Source: Agrobacterium fabrum str. C58
GTDB taxonomy: Bacteria > Pseudomonadota > Alphaproteobacteria > Rhizobiales > Rhizobiaceae
Length of the DNA stretch: 64,000 bases
Assembly (NCBI RefSeq): GCF_000092025.1
Contig: NC_003062.2
Span: 184,001-248,000, forward strand
Direction of reading: 5' to 3'
The translations under genes were made by a program, and so were the position numbers. Below are positions 36,014 to 45,818 of the stretch, piece after piece. The notes under the pieces are model-generated. The model was not told where the DNA came from. It did no database searches and worked only from the letters and a program-made list of their open reading frames with translations. How positions within the stretch are numbered: position 1 is the first letter of the stretch; each line of letters starts with the position of its first letter.

Positions 36014-36838
36014 ATGACTGCATTTTCTTTGGGTGAGACACGCCGGACAGGGTTGTTGCGGGGTGCATGTCTTGCAGCGCTGGTTTTGGCTGTTTCCGGA
36101 TGCGCGAGCACCAACAAGCCGGATCGCATGTCCACCGGCTCCATTCCCGCCGCCACGCGTTCTTATGACCACCTGAACATGGAGCAGCTTCGGCAGGCGG
36201 AAGAGACCGCCGGCAAAGCCTATGAACGTAACCCCAAGGACAGGTCCGTCGGCATGAATTATGCCAGCGTGCTGATGATGACCGGCAAGAATACGCAGGC
36301 TCTCGCCGTCATGCAGCAGATCGCCATTGCCAATCCGGCCGACCGTGAAGTGCTTGCAGCCTATGGCAAGTCGCAGGCGGCTGCCGGCCAGCTGGAGCAG
36401 GCGCTTTCGACCATCCAGCGCGCACAGACGCCTGATCGTCCCGACTGGCGGCTCTACTCCGCCGAGGGTGCGGTGCTCGACCAGCTTGGACGGTCGAACG
36501 AGGCGCGTTCCAGATATCGTCAGGCGCTTGACCTCAAGCCGAATGATCCGAGCGTCCTGTCCAATCTCGGCATGTCCTATGTCCTGTCGAGCGATCCACG
36601 CACCGCTGAAACCTATCTGCAATCGGCCATTTCCCAGCCGGGCGCCGATAGCCGCGTCCGCCAGAACCTTGCACTCGTGGTCGGACTCCAGGGCCGCTTT
36701 GCTGAAGCCGAACGAATTGCGGTTCAGGAGCTCTCTGCTCAGCAGGCGCAGGCTAACCTGACTTATCTGCGTGCGATGCTTTCTCAGCAGAACTCTTGGC
36801 AGCAGCTGGCGAAGAAAGACCGCAAGCCGGCTGGTTGA
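36014..36838 (+). CDS. tadD: TadD, TPR lipoprotein of the Tad/Flp pilus system
   Basis: This 274-residue protein carries a lipoprotein signal (lipobox AVSGC at about residues 28-32) and four to five TPR repeats (for example SYDHLNMEQLRQAEETAGKAYERNPKD, and RSRYRQALDLKPNDPSVLSNLGMSYVLS). TadD lipoproteins are thought to help assemble the outer-membrane secretin. It is encoded convergently with the minus-strand ctp operon, whose last gene ends 63 bp away, so it completes that gene set functionally. ATG 36014 gives the best signal peptide; the frame extends 15 codons upstream. Confidence 0.85.
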   Translation: MTAFSLGETRRTGLLRGACLAALVLAVSGCASTNKPDRMSTGSIPAATRSYDHLNMEQLRQAEETAGKAYERNPKDRSVGMNYASVLMMTGKNTQALAVMQQIAIANPADREVLAAYGKSQAAAGQLEQALSTIQRAQTPDRPDWRLYSAEGAVLDQLGRSNEARSRYRQALDLKPNDPSVLSNLGMSYVLSSDPRTAETYLQSAISQPGADSRVRQNLALVVGLQGRFAEAERIAVQELSAQQAQANLTYLRAMLSQQNSWQQLAKKDRKPAG

Positions 36839-36901
36839 TGGGTTTTCTGAAACATTTGTAGTGCGGCCCGGCAGATAAATGATTGCTGCTGTGCGTAAAC
36901 G

Positions 36902-37888
36902 TCAGAACGTATCGGCAACGCGAATGCCAGCTGGCCCGAGAATGACCGCGATTAGGACCGGCAGGAAAAATATGATCATCGGCACGGTCAGTTTCGGCGG
37001 CAAAGCGGCAGCCTTTTTCTCGGCCTCATTCATGCGCTCGTCGCGGCCTTCCTGCGCAAGAACACGCAGCGCCTGAGCGAGCGGGGTTCCATACCGTTCT
37101 GCCTGGATAAGAGCCTGCACCACACTTTTGACGCCGTCCAGCTGGGTACGCATACCGAAATTCTCAAGAGCCGTGCGCCTGTCCTGGAGGAAAGACAGTT
37201 CGGCCGTCGTCAGGATCATCTCCTCCGCCAGTTCAGGCGATTGCTCACCCATTTCCTCCGCCACACGACGCATTGCCGATTCCATTGACACGCCAGATTC
37301 GATGCAGATCAGCATCAGATCGAGCGCATCCGGCCATGCCCGCTTGATAGAGGCCTGCCGCTTGGTCATGCGGTTAGAGACATAGATATTGGGGGCGTAA
37401 AAACCGATATAGCCGAAAACAAGCACGGCCATCAGCCGAACGACAAAAGCCTTGTCAGCCAGGTTTCCGAGCACGAAAACCCAAGTGAATGCCACCGCCA
37501 GGAAAATGAACGGCAAGACGAACCGGGCGGCAAGAAATGTATTGAGCGCATTCTGTGAACGGAAACCGGCGGCACGCAGCTTGTTCATCGTGTTCTGGTC
37601 GGCAAGCGCTTCCCGAAGATTGAATTTTTCCACGATGCGCCGCGCGGATTTATTATTGTTGCCGCGAAGGGATGTTCTGCCGTCGCGGGTCACAGTCGCC
37701 AGGCGCTCGCGTTCGCGGCTGCGAATGAGTTCCCGTTCAGACGAAACGGCTTTCATGCGCTTGGCGAGGTCTTTCCGCTCCAGGAAAGGCATGATCAGCG
37801 TATAGAGGGTCGCGAAAACCGCGAGCGTCACGAGAATGGCTATGATCGTCTGCGGATCCGTCAGGCGGGAAAAAAGATCTCCTGTCAT
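36902..37888 (-). CDS. ctpI: CtpI/TadC, Tad pilus inner-membrane protein
   Basis: This 328-residue T2SSF-type membrane protein is the second of the paired platform proteins that interact with the TadA ATPase. It has an N-terminal membrane helix, a basic cytoplasmic stretch (residues 35-85), and the T2SSF pattern WPDALDLMLICIESGVSMESAMRRVAEEM followed by QAERYGTPLAQALRVLAQEGRDERM. It is the last gene of the ctp operon, 9 bp after ctpH. Confidence 0.92.
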   Translation of the reverse strand: MTGDLFSRLTDPQTIIAILVTLAVFATLYTLIMPFLERKDLAKRMKAVSSERELIRSRERERLATVTRDGRTSLRGNNNKSARRIVEKFNLREALADQNTMNKLRAAGFRSQNALNTFLAARFVLPFIFLAVAFTWVFVLGNLADKAFVVRLMAVLVFGYIGFYAPNIYVSNRMTKRQASIKRAWPDALDLMLICIESGVSMESAMRRVAEEMGEQSPELAEEMILTTAELSFLQDRRTALENFGMRTQLDGVKSVVQALIQAERYGTPLAQALRVLAQEGRDERMNEAEKKAAALPPKLTVPMIIFFLPVLIAVILGPAGIRVADTF

Positions 37889-37897
37889 CGTCGCCTC

Positions 37898-38902
37898 TCA
37901 AATATCGAAGTTGATCATTTGACGCATAATGAAAATCCCGATGAGCATCCATATTGCGGATGCACCCAGAATGAGGTGTCCGCGCGTATCCGTGAAAAGT
38001 ATCGAGAGGTAGTCCGGCGACGTGAAATGCACCAGCAGCATCACGATGAAAGGCAGTGCGCCAATGATGACGGCGGACGCTTTCGCCTCCATCGACAGGG
38101 CATTCACCTTGGCGCGCATCTTTCTACGATCTCGCAACACCCTCGAGAGGTTAGACAATGCCTCCGAAAGGTTGCCGCCTGCCTGTGCCTGGATGTTGAT
38201 GACGATGCTGAAGAAGCTGACTTCGAAAAGCGGCATGGTCAGCATCATGCGCTCGATTCCCTGGGGAATGCCGATGCCGACCTGCTGCGCATCGACAACC
38301 CGCTGGAACTCCGTTTTTACCGGTTCCTGGCCGTCTGAGGCGATCAGTCGTACCGCATCGTTCAGCGGCAAACCTGATTTGATCGAGCGGCACATGACAT
38401 CAAGCGCATTGGGAAACTCCTCAAGAAATTTTTTCTGCCGGCGTTTGAGGAGAAATGCCAATACCCAGCGCGGCAGTCCCAAAGCCGCGACGACGGCTAT
38501 CGGGAGGGCGGTCAACAAGGACAGACCATAGATAAGTGAGATGAAAGCGGCACAAGCCGCCGCGCCGGCGCTCAGAAGGTGGAATTGCCGAACGGAAATT
38601 GTGAGCCCTGCCTGCACGAGTTTATCGCGCAGGCTGACATTCTTTGCTTTTTTTGCCTTCTCATTCTGTTTCTTTTCCATGTCCCGCAGGCTGTCCTGCA
38701 TGGATTTGCGGCGCTTGCTGAGTTCCTGGACCCGGTCGCGCGCAGCCTTGATATTTGTATGATCCGTCTCTGCGGCCTGCACGCGCTTGAAGCGGCTGGT
38801 GGTCTTTTTCTCGACCTCTATCTGCTGGAAAAGAAAGGCATAGGCGAGCGCTCCTGCCGATATGGCGACGAGTACGGCCAGTAACACTATTGTCGGGTCC
38901 AT
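37898..38902 (-). CDS. ctpH: CtpH/TadB, Tad pilus inner-membrane protein
   Basis: This 334-residue T2SSF-type membrane protein is the partner of CtpI. After an N-terminal helix and a charged coiled segment (residues 35-95, rich in Arg/Lys/Glu), it has FPNALDVMCRSIKSGLPLNDAVRLIASDG and EVSFFSIVINIQAQAGGNLSEALSNLSRVLRDRRKM, the TadB signature. It is 14 bp downstream of ctpG. Confidence 0.92.
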   Translation of the reverse strand: MDPTIVLLAVLVAISAGALAYAFLFQQIEVEKKTTSRFKRVQAAETDHTNIKAARDRVQELSKRRKSMQDSLRDMEKKQNEKAKKAKNVSLRDKLVQAGLTISVRQFHLLSAGAAACAAFISLIYGLSLLTALPIAVVAALGLPRWVLAFLLKRRQKKFLEEFPNALDVMCRSIKSGLPLNDAVRLIASDGQEPVKTEFQRVVDAQQVGIGIPQGIERMMLTMPLFEVSFFSIVINIQAQAGGNLSEALSNLSRVLRDRRKMRAKVNALSMEAKASAVIIGALPFIVMLLVHFTSPDYLSILFTDTRGHLILGASAIWMLIGIFIMRQMINFDI

Positions 38903-38916
38903 GGCGGTCGCTTTCC

Positions 38917-40392
38917 TTAGGATGACTTTTCCATCTCATCGAGCGCGGCCGCCAGACGTTTATCTTCGCCGTAATACCGTGCACGATCCCAGAAATGCGG
39001 CTTGCTGATACCGGTCGATACATGCCTGCCGATCAGCCTGCCCTGCGCATCTTCGCCTTCGATCTCATATCGCATCAGATCCTGGGTGACGATGACATCG
39101 CCTTCCATGCCGATCACTTCGGTGATCTGCGTTATCCGCCGCGACCCGTCGCGCAGGCGGGCCGCCTGAATGACGACATCGATCGAGCCTGAGATGATTT
39201 CGCGCACGGTCTTGGCCGGCAGCGTGAATCCGCCCATGGCGATCATCGATTCGATACGGCTGAGGCATTCACGCGGCGTATTGGCGTGCAGTGTTCCCAT
39301 CGAGCCGTCATGGCCGGTGTTCATGGCCTGAAGCAGGTCAAAAACCTCCGGTCCGCGCACTTCGCCGACGACGATACGCTCAGGCCGCATACGAAGGCAG
39401 TTCTTGACGAGATCGCGCATGGTGATTTCGCCTTCGCCCTCGATATTCGGCGGACGCGTTTCAAGCCTCACCACGTGCGGCTGCTGAAGCTGCAATTCTG
39501 CGGTGTCTTCACAGGTGATGACGCGTTCATCCTTGTCGATGAAGCTCGTCAGGCAATTGAGGAGCGTCGTCTTGCCCGAGCCGGTGCCGCCAGAGATGAC
39601 GACATTGCAACGAACGCGACCGATGATCTTGAGCAATGTCGCGCCTTCGGGCGTGATCGCTCCGAAACGCACGAGCTGGTCGAGCGTCAGCTTGTCCCTC
39701 TTGAATTTTCGGATCGTCAGTGCAGGTCCGTCGATGGCGAGCGGTGGTGCAATGACGTTGACACGCGATCCGTCCGGCAGGCGGGCGTCGCATATCGGGC
39801 TCGATTCATCCACGCGTCTGCCTACCTGGCTGACGATGCGCTGGCAGATGGAGAGCAACTGCGCATTGTCGCGAAAGCGAATATCGGATTCGATAGTCTT
39901 GCCGCCGACTTCGATAAAGGTCTGACCGGAACCATTGACCATGATATCGGCAATGTCGTCGCGCGCGAGAAGCGGCTCCAGCGGCCCGTAGCCCAAGACG
40001 TCGTTGCAGATGTCCTCGAGCAGTTCTTCCTGCTCGGCAATCGACATGGCGAAATTTTTGATCGTGATGATATCGTTGACGATATCGCGAATTTCCTCGC
40101 GCGCGCTTTCGGCGTCGAGCTTGGCGAGCTGCGAAAGGTCGATGGTATCGATGAGGGCGGAAAATACCTGGCTTTTGGTATTGTAATAGTCTTCCGTGCG
40201 GGCGCGTTTTTTCTGTGAGAGTGGTGCGCCCGTCGTCACCTGGCGGGTGACGGGTGATTGGCCGGGCTCGAGCGTATCAGTGGCAGGAGAGCGAGGCTCA
40301 GACGCTGTCGCCACCTGCATGGATACCGCAGGTGCAACAGGTTCCAGCTTCGTGCTTCTGGCTGGGCCTTCAGGCCCGCGTTTTCCGAACAT
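38917..40392 (-). CDS. ctpG: CtpG/TadA/CpaF, pilus assembly ATPase
   Basis: This 491-residue secretion ATPase drives Flp pilin assembly. Visible motifs are Walker [21 protein letters not shown] (about residue 275), the Asp box with [20 protein letters not shown], Walker B/His-box region [26 protein letters not shown] and [19 protein letters not shown]. The first 75 residues are low-complexity Pro/Thr/Ala, a common CpaF extension. It sits between the CpaE-type and TadB genes. Confidence 0.95.
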   Translation of the reverse strand: MFGKRGPEGPARSTKLEPVAPAVSMQVATASEPRSPATDTLEPGQSPVTRQVTTGAPLSQKKRARTEDYYNTKSQVFSALIDTIDLSQLAKLDAESAREEIRDIVNDIITIKNFAMSIAEQEELLEDICNDVLGYGPLEPLLARDDIADIMVNGSGQTFIEVGGKTIESDIRFRDNAQLLSICQRIVSQVGRRVDESSPICDARLPDGSRVNVIAPPLAIDGPALTIRKFKRDKLTLDQLVRFGAITPEGATLLKIIGRVRCNVVISGGTGSGKTTLLNCLTSFIDKDERVITCEDTAELQLQQPHVVRLETRPPNIEGEGEITMRDLVKNCLRMRPERIVVGEVRGPEVFDLLQAMNTGHDGSMGTLHANTPRECLSRIESMIAMGGFTLPAKTVREIISGSIDVVIQAARLRDGSRRITQITEVIGMEGDVIVTQDLMRYEIEGEDAQGRLIGRHVSTGISKPHFWDRARYYGEDKRLAAALDEMEKSS

Positions 40393-40425
40393 CGGCTTTT
40401 CCGTCTAAGGGCGCAGGCAGAAGGC

Positions 40426-41709
40426 CTACTTGCGCTTGAGAATATTCTTCAGTTTTTCCAGACCGCCGCGCCGGTTTTTGCGCAGCACGGAGCGGCCTGT
40501 GATGGTGTGTGCGATCTGCGAGAAGGTTTCCGCAGTCTGGGATTTTTCGTCCATCTCGCTGATCATACGGCCGCTATTGGCGGCATTTCCGAACAATTGT
40601 GCGTCGAAGGGGATGATCGCGATCGGCTCGATTTCCAAGGGCTCAAGAAAATCCGCCGGCGTAATTTCCGGACGTTTCGGCATACCGACCTGATTGAGAA
40701 CGAGATGCGGTAACTTGTCGTTGGGTCTGAGCTTGATCAGCGCATCAAAGAGGTTCTTCGTGTTGCGTAGATTGGCAAGATCGGGAACCGCCGTAATGAC
40801 CACCTCGTCGGCTTCCGCAAGGACTGCCCGGGTCCAGTCGCACCATTGGTGGGGAAGATCGAGAACAGCAACGGGTGCGCTTCGCTGCAAGACCTCGAGG
40901 ATCGGCAGAAACGCCTGACGATCGAGATCATAGGTCCTGTCGAGAAGAGACGGTGCTGCCAGGAGCGACAGGTGGTCGGAACATTTCGTCAGAAGGCGGT
41001 CGAGAAAAACCTCGTCCAGTCGCTCCGGTGAAAAGACAGCTTCAGCCATGCCCTGGGCGGGATCCTGATCGAAATCGATATTGGCCGTTCCATAGGCAAG
41101 ATCCATATCCGCCAGAATGGTTTCCGTGGAGAAGAGGCTAGAAATGCCAAAAGCGCAATTATGCGCGATGGTGGAGGAACCCACGCCGCCTTTGGCGCCG
41201 ATGAAGGCGATGTTGCGGCCGAGCGGTTCGGCTTCCGGATCGACGAAGATCGCGGCGATCGAACCGAGCAGATCGGCCATGTTGACCGGTGCAACGAGAT
41301 ATTCGGAAATGCCGTTGCGGATGAGATCGCGATAAAGCGTGATGTCGTTGTGACGGCCGATAATGATGACGCGGGTGGAGGGATCACACACTTCCGCCAG
41401 CGGCGCGAGATCGTTCAGCAGTGATGCAGTCGCGCTTGCCGTTTCGAGAATGATGAGATTAGGCGTGGGCGATGCGGAAAACATCGTCGCCGCCGCATTG
41501 ATATCACCTTTCGTCACCCGCAGGGTAACCCTGCTCAAGCGCCTGTCGCTCGACAGAGCTTCCATGACGGCCTGCATAGTGTCGCTGACGCAGAAGGCAT
41601 GGATGGAGATACGCGGCAGGGGCCGCAGGCGATCCATATCCGAAGCGCGCAGCGGCGGTTCGGCTTCCGCGCCGCCGCTCAGCTTGATGTCGTATTCTAC
41701 AGCGCTCAT
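40426..41709 (-). CDS. ctpF: CtpF/CpaE/TadZ, pilus localisation ATPase
   Basis: This 427-residue protein has an N-terminal receiver-like domain (about residues 30-150, with RVIIIGRHNDITLYRDLI) and a MinD/ParA-type ATPase domain with deviant Walker A FIGAKGGVGSSTIAHN and ILADMDLAYGTANIDF. TadZ/CpaE proteins mark the polar site of pilus assembly. The start MSAVEYDIKLSGG at 41709 is used; an open frame extends 35 codons further without resembling the family. Confidence 0.92.
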   Translation of the reverse strand: MSAVEYDIKLSGGAEAEPPLRASDMDRLRPLPRISIHAFCVSDTMQAVMEALSSDRRLSRVTLRVTKGDINAAATMFSASPTPNLIILETASATASLLNDLAPLAEVCDPSTRVIIIGRHNDITLYRDLIRNGISEYLVAPVNMADLLGSIAAIFVDPEAEPLGRNIAFIGAKGGVGSSTIAHNCAFGISSLFSTETILADMDLAYGTANIDFDQDPAQGMAEAVFSPERLDEVFLDRLLTKCSDHLSLLAAPSLLDRTYDLDRQAFLPILEVLQRSAPVAVLDLPHQWCDWTRAVLAEADEVVITAVPDLANLRNTKNLFDALIKLRPNDKLPHLVLNQVGMPKRPEITPADFLEPLEIEPIAIIPFDAQLFGNAANSGRMISEMDEKSQTAETFSQIAHTITGRSVLRKNRRGGLEKLKNILKRK

Positions 41710-41743
41710 CGTTTTTCCTGCCGTGAGAAATGGTGGACCTGCA

Positions 41744-42436
41744 TCAGTTTGTCGGTGCCGTCGCAGTACCGCTGCGATAGGTGTCGATGACCACCGCCCG
41801 GCGTTCGGCATCAATTGGGCTCATGCCGCGCGGGCCGACCAGATCCATGGGATTGGCGATCTGCGCTGCCAGATTGCTCTGTGAGGCGCATCCGAAGTTG
41901 TACCAGTTCTTGTTTGCGAAGGTATTGTCCGAAAGATCCTCAGGCCACTGGCCGCATTGGCCGGTCATCGCGGTAACGGCGACATAGCTCAGGCGGATGG
42001 GAGCGGAGTCGCCATTCGGAGAAGCGGCATAGCGCGTTTCCATGATCTTGCCTTGAGCCACACCCGCGCCGGAAAGCGTGGAGCGAATCTGTTTCGCCAT
42101 TCTCGCTGCCGTTGCGGAATTGGGCGATCCCGAAGGCATCTGAATGTTGACGATACCCGTCGACATCGACGCATAATTCTGGGCGAAACCACGGACATTG
42201 TCTGCCATGGCCGTGGTCAACCGGCTGTCGCCTGCCGAAACCGGAATATCAAGCGAATGCTCGGCTTCCGACAAGGTGATAGGGTGGCGCGTGCGATAAT
42301 CGTCGGGAATGGCGTTGGTGGTCATTGGGTCGCGTGCGCAGCCCTGCAGCAGGCCGGCAGCAAGCGCGGCAACGGCGATGAGGCCAGCCCTTCTTCCGGG
42401 CAGCTGGAGGGAAAAGGTGGAAGAGTTTTCCTGCAT
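41744..42436 (-). CDS. ctpE: CtpE/CpaD, pilus biogenesis lipoprotein
   Basis: This protein of about 230 residues has a lipoprotein signal ending in LLQGCARDP and the CpaD domain pattern DYRTRHPITLSEAEHSLDIPV, then NFGCASQSNLAAQIANPMDLVGPRGM and a C-terminal pattern DAERRAVVIDTYRSG. CpaD stabilises the secretin. ATG 42436 is preferred for its ribosome site (CAGGAAAC) and signal-peptide geometry; ATG 42496, overlapping the ctpD stop, would add 20 residues before the signal sequence. Confidence 0.88.
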   Translation of the reverse strand: MQENSSTFSLQLPGRRAGLIAVAALAAGLLQGCARDPMTTNAIPDDYRTRHPITLSEAEHSLDIPVSAGDSRLTTAMADNVRGFAQNYASMSTGIVNIQMPSGSPNSATAARMAKQIRSTLSGAGVAQGKIMETRYAASPNGDSAPIRLSYVAVTAMTGQCGQWPEDLSDNTFANKNWYNFGCASQSNLAAQIANPMDLVGPRGMSPIDAERRAVVIDTYRSGTATAPTN

Positions 42437-42492
42437 GACGTTTCCTGCCCGGATCGGGCTCGCTGTGGAGAGGGAACTGGGTGCGCGCGTCG

Positions 42493-44076
42493 TCATTTGT
42501 AGATGAACCCCACTGATCCCTGATAGGGAGCCGCCTGAACCTGATCCTTGCGGCCATAGACCTTGTTGACGCGGTTCATGAAATACATCGCCGCATCGTT
42601 TTCCGGGTTGAAGTTGTCATCCGGCCGGGCGATCTGGTTGCGGGCAACGGGACGCACCAGATAGGGCGTCGCGATGATGACAAGTTCCGTTTCGTTGCGC
42701 AGGAACTCCTTGCTGCGGAAAAGCGTGCCAAAGATCGGGATTTTTGACATGCCGGGAAGCCCGGACATCGCCTGCCGCACATTATCCTGGACAAGACCCG
42801 CAATCACGATCGATCCGCCGGAGGGAAGCTCAACCGTTGTGGAGGTCTCGCGCTTGCGCACCGACATGTAGGTCGAGCCGGGGATCGTTCGACCCCCATT
42901 TCCGGTTACAACGTTGCCTTCATAGGTAGGCTCGGAAACATTGGTCTCAATCTTGAGACTGATGCGGCCGGGTGAAAGCACGACAGGCTTGAAGTTCAAA
43001 GTGATGCCATAGTCGACTGTATTGGTCGTTCGTGTAATCGTCGGCCGTCCGGTTTCCTTGTCGATGTCGACTTCCTGCTCTGCGGCAAGCCTGAAATCAC
43101 CTCCGACATAGAACTTCGCCTGCTCTCCGGAAATAGCAGTCAGGCTCGGCTCCGCCAATGTGCGCATGACGCCAGCCTGCTCCATGGCATTGAGATAAGA
43201 AGCAAATCTGAGGGAGCCCGAGCCAATTGCGCCGCTTGCAATCCTCGACGCGCCATCGATCGCATTGCCAAGATTAGACGGATTTGCAAATTCGAACCCA
43301 TTGCCGCTTGTCGAGCTGCTGATCGAGCCGTTGAAACCGAGCTGTTTCAAAACCTGCCTGCTGACTTCCGCAACAGTGACTTTCAGCGTCACCTGATCTT
43401 CGCCTTCAATCGTCAGCATGTTGACGATTTGCGATACCTGTCGGCGCTCGGCAAAAATTGCCGCATCGCCGCCATTGTTGCCGCCCGTGAGCGATATGTT
43501 GCGTGTGGTGGCCTCGCCGCCCTTCAGAAAGGCGTCGGCAAGTTGCACCGCGCGTGCGGAATCCTGCGGCGTGCGCACCGATCCCGTGAGAACGATGTTG
43601 TCCGAGACGATTTCCACCTTGATGTCCGACTCGGGAATAAAGCGGCGGATATTCGCCTCCAGCCCCGAAATGTCGCGCTCAACCTCGAGATCGAGGCTGA
43701 CGATTTCCCGACCACCATCACCAAAAATGAAGATGTTGGTCTGTCCCACCATTTTCCCGAAAAGGTAGATGCGTCTCGATGTTCGGGTCACAGCGTCGGC
43801 AAGGCTCGGGTCGGCAACGAGAATGTCGTGCGCATCTTCCGGCAGGTCGATGACGAGCGCCTTGTTCAGCCCGAGTTTAAGGCGCTTGCGAATGCCCGTG
43901 CCACTTTCGGTGATCCGAACGATGCTTGCGCTTTGCGCTTCCGCCTCGCTGGTGCGCAGAAAATCGGGAGAATGCCGGCCGGGAACGCCTGAAAAAGTCA
44001 GGCAGAATGCAAGCCCGCCTGCCATCGACGAGCGCAGATGGTGTTTGAAACGTTTTGTCATGAGCCCCCCGGTCAT
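42493..44076 (-). CDS. ctpD: CtpD/CpaC/RcpA, outer-membrane secretin
   Basis: This 527-residue secretin forms the outer-membrane pore for the Flp pilus. After a signal peptide it has the pilus-formation N domain (LGLNKALVIDLPEDAHDILVADPSLADAV, about residues 65-110), a BON/secretin-N region and the secretin domain with VELPSGGSIVIAGLVQDN and GLPGMSKIPIFGTLFRSKEF. GGAG lies 7 bp before ATG 44076, which overlaps the ctpC stop. The N domain is related to the stand-alone protein at 46235. Confidence 0.94.
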   Translation of the reverse strand: MTGGLMTKRFKHHLRSSMAGGLAFCLTFSGVPGRHSPDFLRTSEAEAQSASIVRITESGTGIRKRLKLGLNKALVIDLPEDAHDILVADPSLADAVTRTSRRIYLFGKMVGQTNIFIFGDGGREIVSLDLEVERDISGLEANIRRFIPESDIKVEIVSDNIVLTGSVRTPQDSARAVQLADAFLKGGEATTRNISLTGGNNGGDAAIFAERRQVSQIVNMLTIEGEDQVTLKVTVAEVSRQVLKQLGFNGSISSSTSGNGFEFANPSNLGNAIDGASRIASGAIGSGSLRFASYLNAMEQAGVMRTLAEPSLTAISGEQAKFYVGGDFRLAAEQEVDIDKETGRPTITRTTNTVDYGITLNFKPVVLSPGRISLKIETNVSEPTYEGNVVTGNGGRTIPGSTYMSVRKRETSTTVELPSGGSIVIAGLVQDNVRQAMSGLPGMSKIPIFGTLFRSKEFLRNETELVIIATPYLVRPVARNQIARPDDNFNPENDAAMYFMNRVNKVYGRKDQVQAAPYQGSVGFIYK

Positions 44077-44879
44077 TGTGAGGCTCCTTGACCGCTCTTC
44101 ACGATCGAGCCGGATTTGATCACCTGAATTTCCGGCTGGCCGGAACTTCCGCTGAGAAGATGGCCGGCCGAAAGCGTATCGTTTTCCTGCGCATCTGCGA
44201 CTGAACGCAAGGCGAGCGTGAGACGGTCCGCCATCTGTTGCGCCACGGTTATGATCTTTGCCTGTTCGGGGGTCAGTTCGAGCGTCGCGGTAGCGCCGAC
44301 CACGGCCGCTATGCCGTCTTCGCCTTCCTTGATCTGCTGGTCGATCGCCAGAACACGGACGTTGTTCAAAACATTTTCGGTCAGGAAGTTACCATTCTCG
44401 CCCTTGCGGACCATGATGACATCAACCCGGTCGTTCGGCAGTACGAAGCCACCCGCACCGGTCGAGACGGAAATCTCGGTAGCGACGGCGCGTTTGCCGG
44501 CGGGCAAAAGCGAAGACATGATGCGGGTGCTGGAATCGACCACTTTTTCCGGCCGGATCGGCTCACCTTCGAACAGGGGCAACCGCACGACCGTGCCCGC
44601 GAGCTCGGTGATGGCGTCGGGCCTTTTCGCTTGCGTTATGAAACTGTCGACCACATTGCCCTGTGGCCAGGGTGTCCAGCGCATGGAGCTGTCGTTCAGA
44701 CGGCTGCCGACGGGCAGATTGACGGAAGAGATGAGAACGTTGACCGTCGGTTCTTTCTGGATAATCGTTTCCGCTTTTTCGATAACCTGCTTCGCGCCGG
44801 AAATCTGCATGGCGACAAGGCCGGCAAGACCGGCGGCCACCAGGGCAACGGAAAGAATGACGATACGCGACGGTTTCAT
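44073..44879 (-). CDS. ctpC: CtpC/CpaB/RcpC, pilus assembly protein
   Basis: This 268-residue protein has one N-terminal membrane helix (residues 7-28) and then a CpaB/SAF domain: VNVLISSVNLPVGSRLNDSSMRW, FEGEPIRPEKVV and AVATEISVSTGAGGFVLPNDRVDVIMV. CpaB is thought to modulate secretin assembly or gating. It is the first gene of the tightly overlapped ctpC-ctpI block; 133 bp of A/T-rich sequence separates it from ctpB. Confidence 0.93.
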   Translation of the reverse strand: MKPSRIVILSVALVAAGLAGLVAMQISGAKQVIEKAETIIQKEPTVNVLISSVNLPVGSRLNDSSMRWTPWPQGNVVDSFITQAKRPDAITELAGTVVRLPLFEGEPIRPEKVVDSSTRIMSSLLPAGKRAVATEISVSTGAGGFVLPNDRVDVIMVRKGENGNFLTENVLNNVRVLAIDQQIKEGEDGIAAVVGATATLELTPEQAKIITVAQQMADRLTLALRSVADAQENDTLSAGHLLSGSSGQPEIQVIKSGSIVKSGQGASQ

Positions 44880-45012
44880 GCTCGATCCTTGAGGGAATCA
44901 GATTCTTCTTCCCTTAGGATGGCGCTTGATTGGTATATTTATGGTTAATATTGTCCTGAAGTATGTGGTTAACAAACTTCTAATCGCTGGATAAAAATAA
45001 GAATTTTCGGAA

Positions 45013-45525
45013 TTATAAAATACTGGCGATCGCTGCTTTGACGAGAGGAGCTTCGCCATAGGTTAGAAGCCCCGCAATCGCGATACCAATTCCGTAGGGA
45101 ATTTTCTGCGCAACCATCAGGGAATCGGGAATGGGAATTCCGAAAGCCATGATTTCCTGTGACCGAGATCGCAGAAGCAGGATGCCGACTGTTAATGCTC
45201 CGCCGACCAGTGTTACGGCAAGTAGAAACTCTACCAGAGAAATGTTGAAACCGTACCACACTGCCGCTCCAGTTAAGAGCTTAGCATCGCCTCCGCCCAT
45301 GACATTGGCGGCAAAAAGCGCGAAACAGCCAAGAAATACAATCAGTCCGCCCGCTAAACTCAAACCAAATGTCTGAAAATCCATTCCCGCGAAGGGAGCG
45401 ATAAAAGCGAAAGACAATAAAAGCACGACGGTTATCACGTTAGGGATCGTCATGCTGAAAAGGTCATTTAAAGCAGCAAAACAAAGGCAAAGCGGAAGAA
45501 TAAGAAAAATTGCCGCGACAATCAT
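45013..45525 (-). CDS. ctpB: CtpB/CpaA/TadV, prepilin peptidase
   Basis: This 170-residue membrane aspartyl protease removes the leader of the Flp pilin. The two catalytic aspartates are visible in ALNDLFSMTIPNVI and NVMGGGDAKLLTGA (GxGD motif), within five to six membrane helices. It is a minimal peptidase without the methylase domain, as usual for Tad systems. Its codon use is unlike its neighbours: it has at least five TTA leucine codons and several GTA codons, and the flanking spacers are A/T rich. Confidence 0.93.
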   Translation of the reverse strand: MIVAAIFLILPLCLCFAALNDLFSMTIPNVITVVLLLSFAFIAPFAGMDFQTFGLSLAGGLIVFLGCFALFAANVMGGGDAKLLTGAAVWYGFNISLVEFLLAVTLVGGALTVGILLLRSRSQEIMAFGIPIPDSLMVAQKIPYGIGIAIAGLLTYGEAPLVKAAIASIL

Positions 45526-45626
45526 AAATAGCCTACCTTCGTTGACCTAGTGCTGCCGGCCACGCGAAAATGCAGGCAACGTCCGCACTTGTGTGGGGTC
45601 GTCACCTGCACGATGCTTTTCAATGA

Positions 45627-45818
45627 TCAGACGCCGCCGGTCGAAGCCTTGGAGTCCGTGAACGACTTGCCAATAAAGGTAAATGTGTCCTTGAGCTTGC
45701 CGCCGAGCGTTGAAGCGCCGCCGATGATGGCGACAGAAATGAGGGCAGCGATCAAGCCGTATTCGATGGCGGTCGCGCCGGATTCGTCCTTGAGGAAACG
45801 AGCGAAAATCTTGGTCAT
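45627..45818 (-). CDS. ctpA: CtpA, Flp-type major pilin
   Basis: This 63-residue prepilin has a short basic leader (MTKIFARFLKDESG), the cleavage site G/ATAIEYGLIAALIS with Glu at +5 and Tyr at +6 of the mature protein, and a single long hydrophobic helix. It is the subunit of the common pilus used in surface attachment. AGGAGA precedes ATG 45818; a longer open frame upstream is not used. A hairpin (CCGACAAC with GTTGTTCGG, 45853-45877) lies in the leader of its mRNA. Confidence 0.95.
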   Translation of the reverse strand: MTKIFARFLKDESGATAIEYGLIAALISVAIIGGASTLGGKLKDTFTFIGKSFTDSKASTGGV

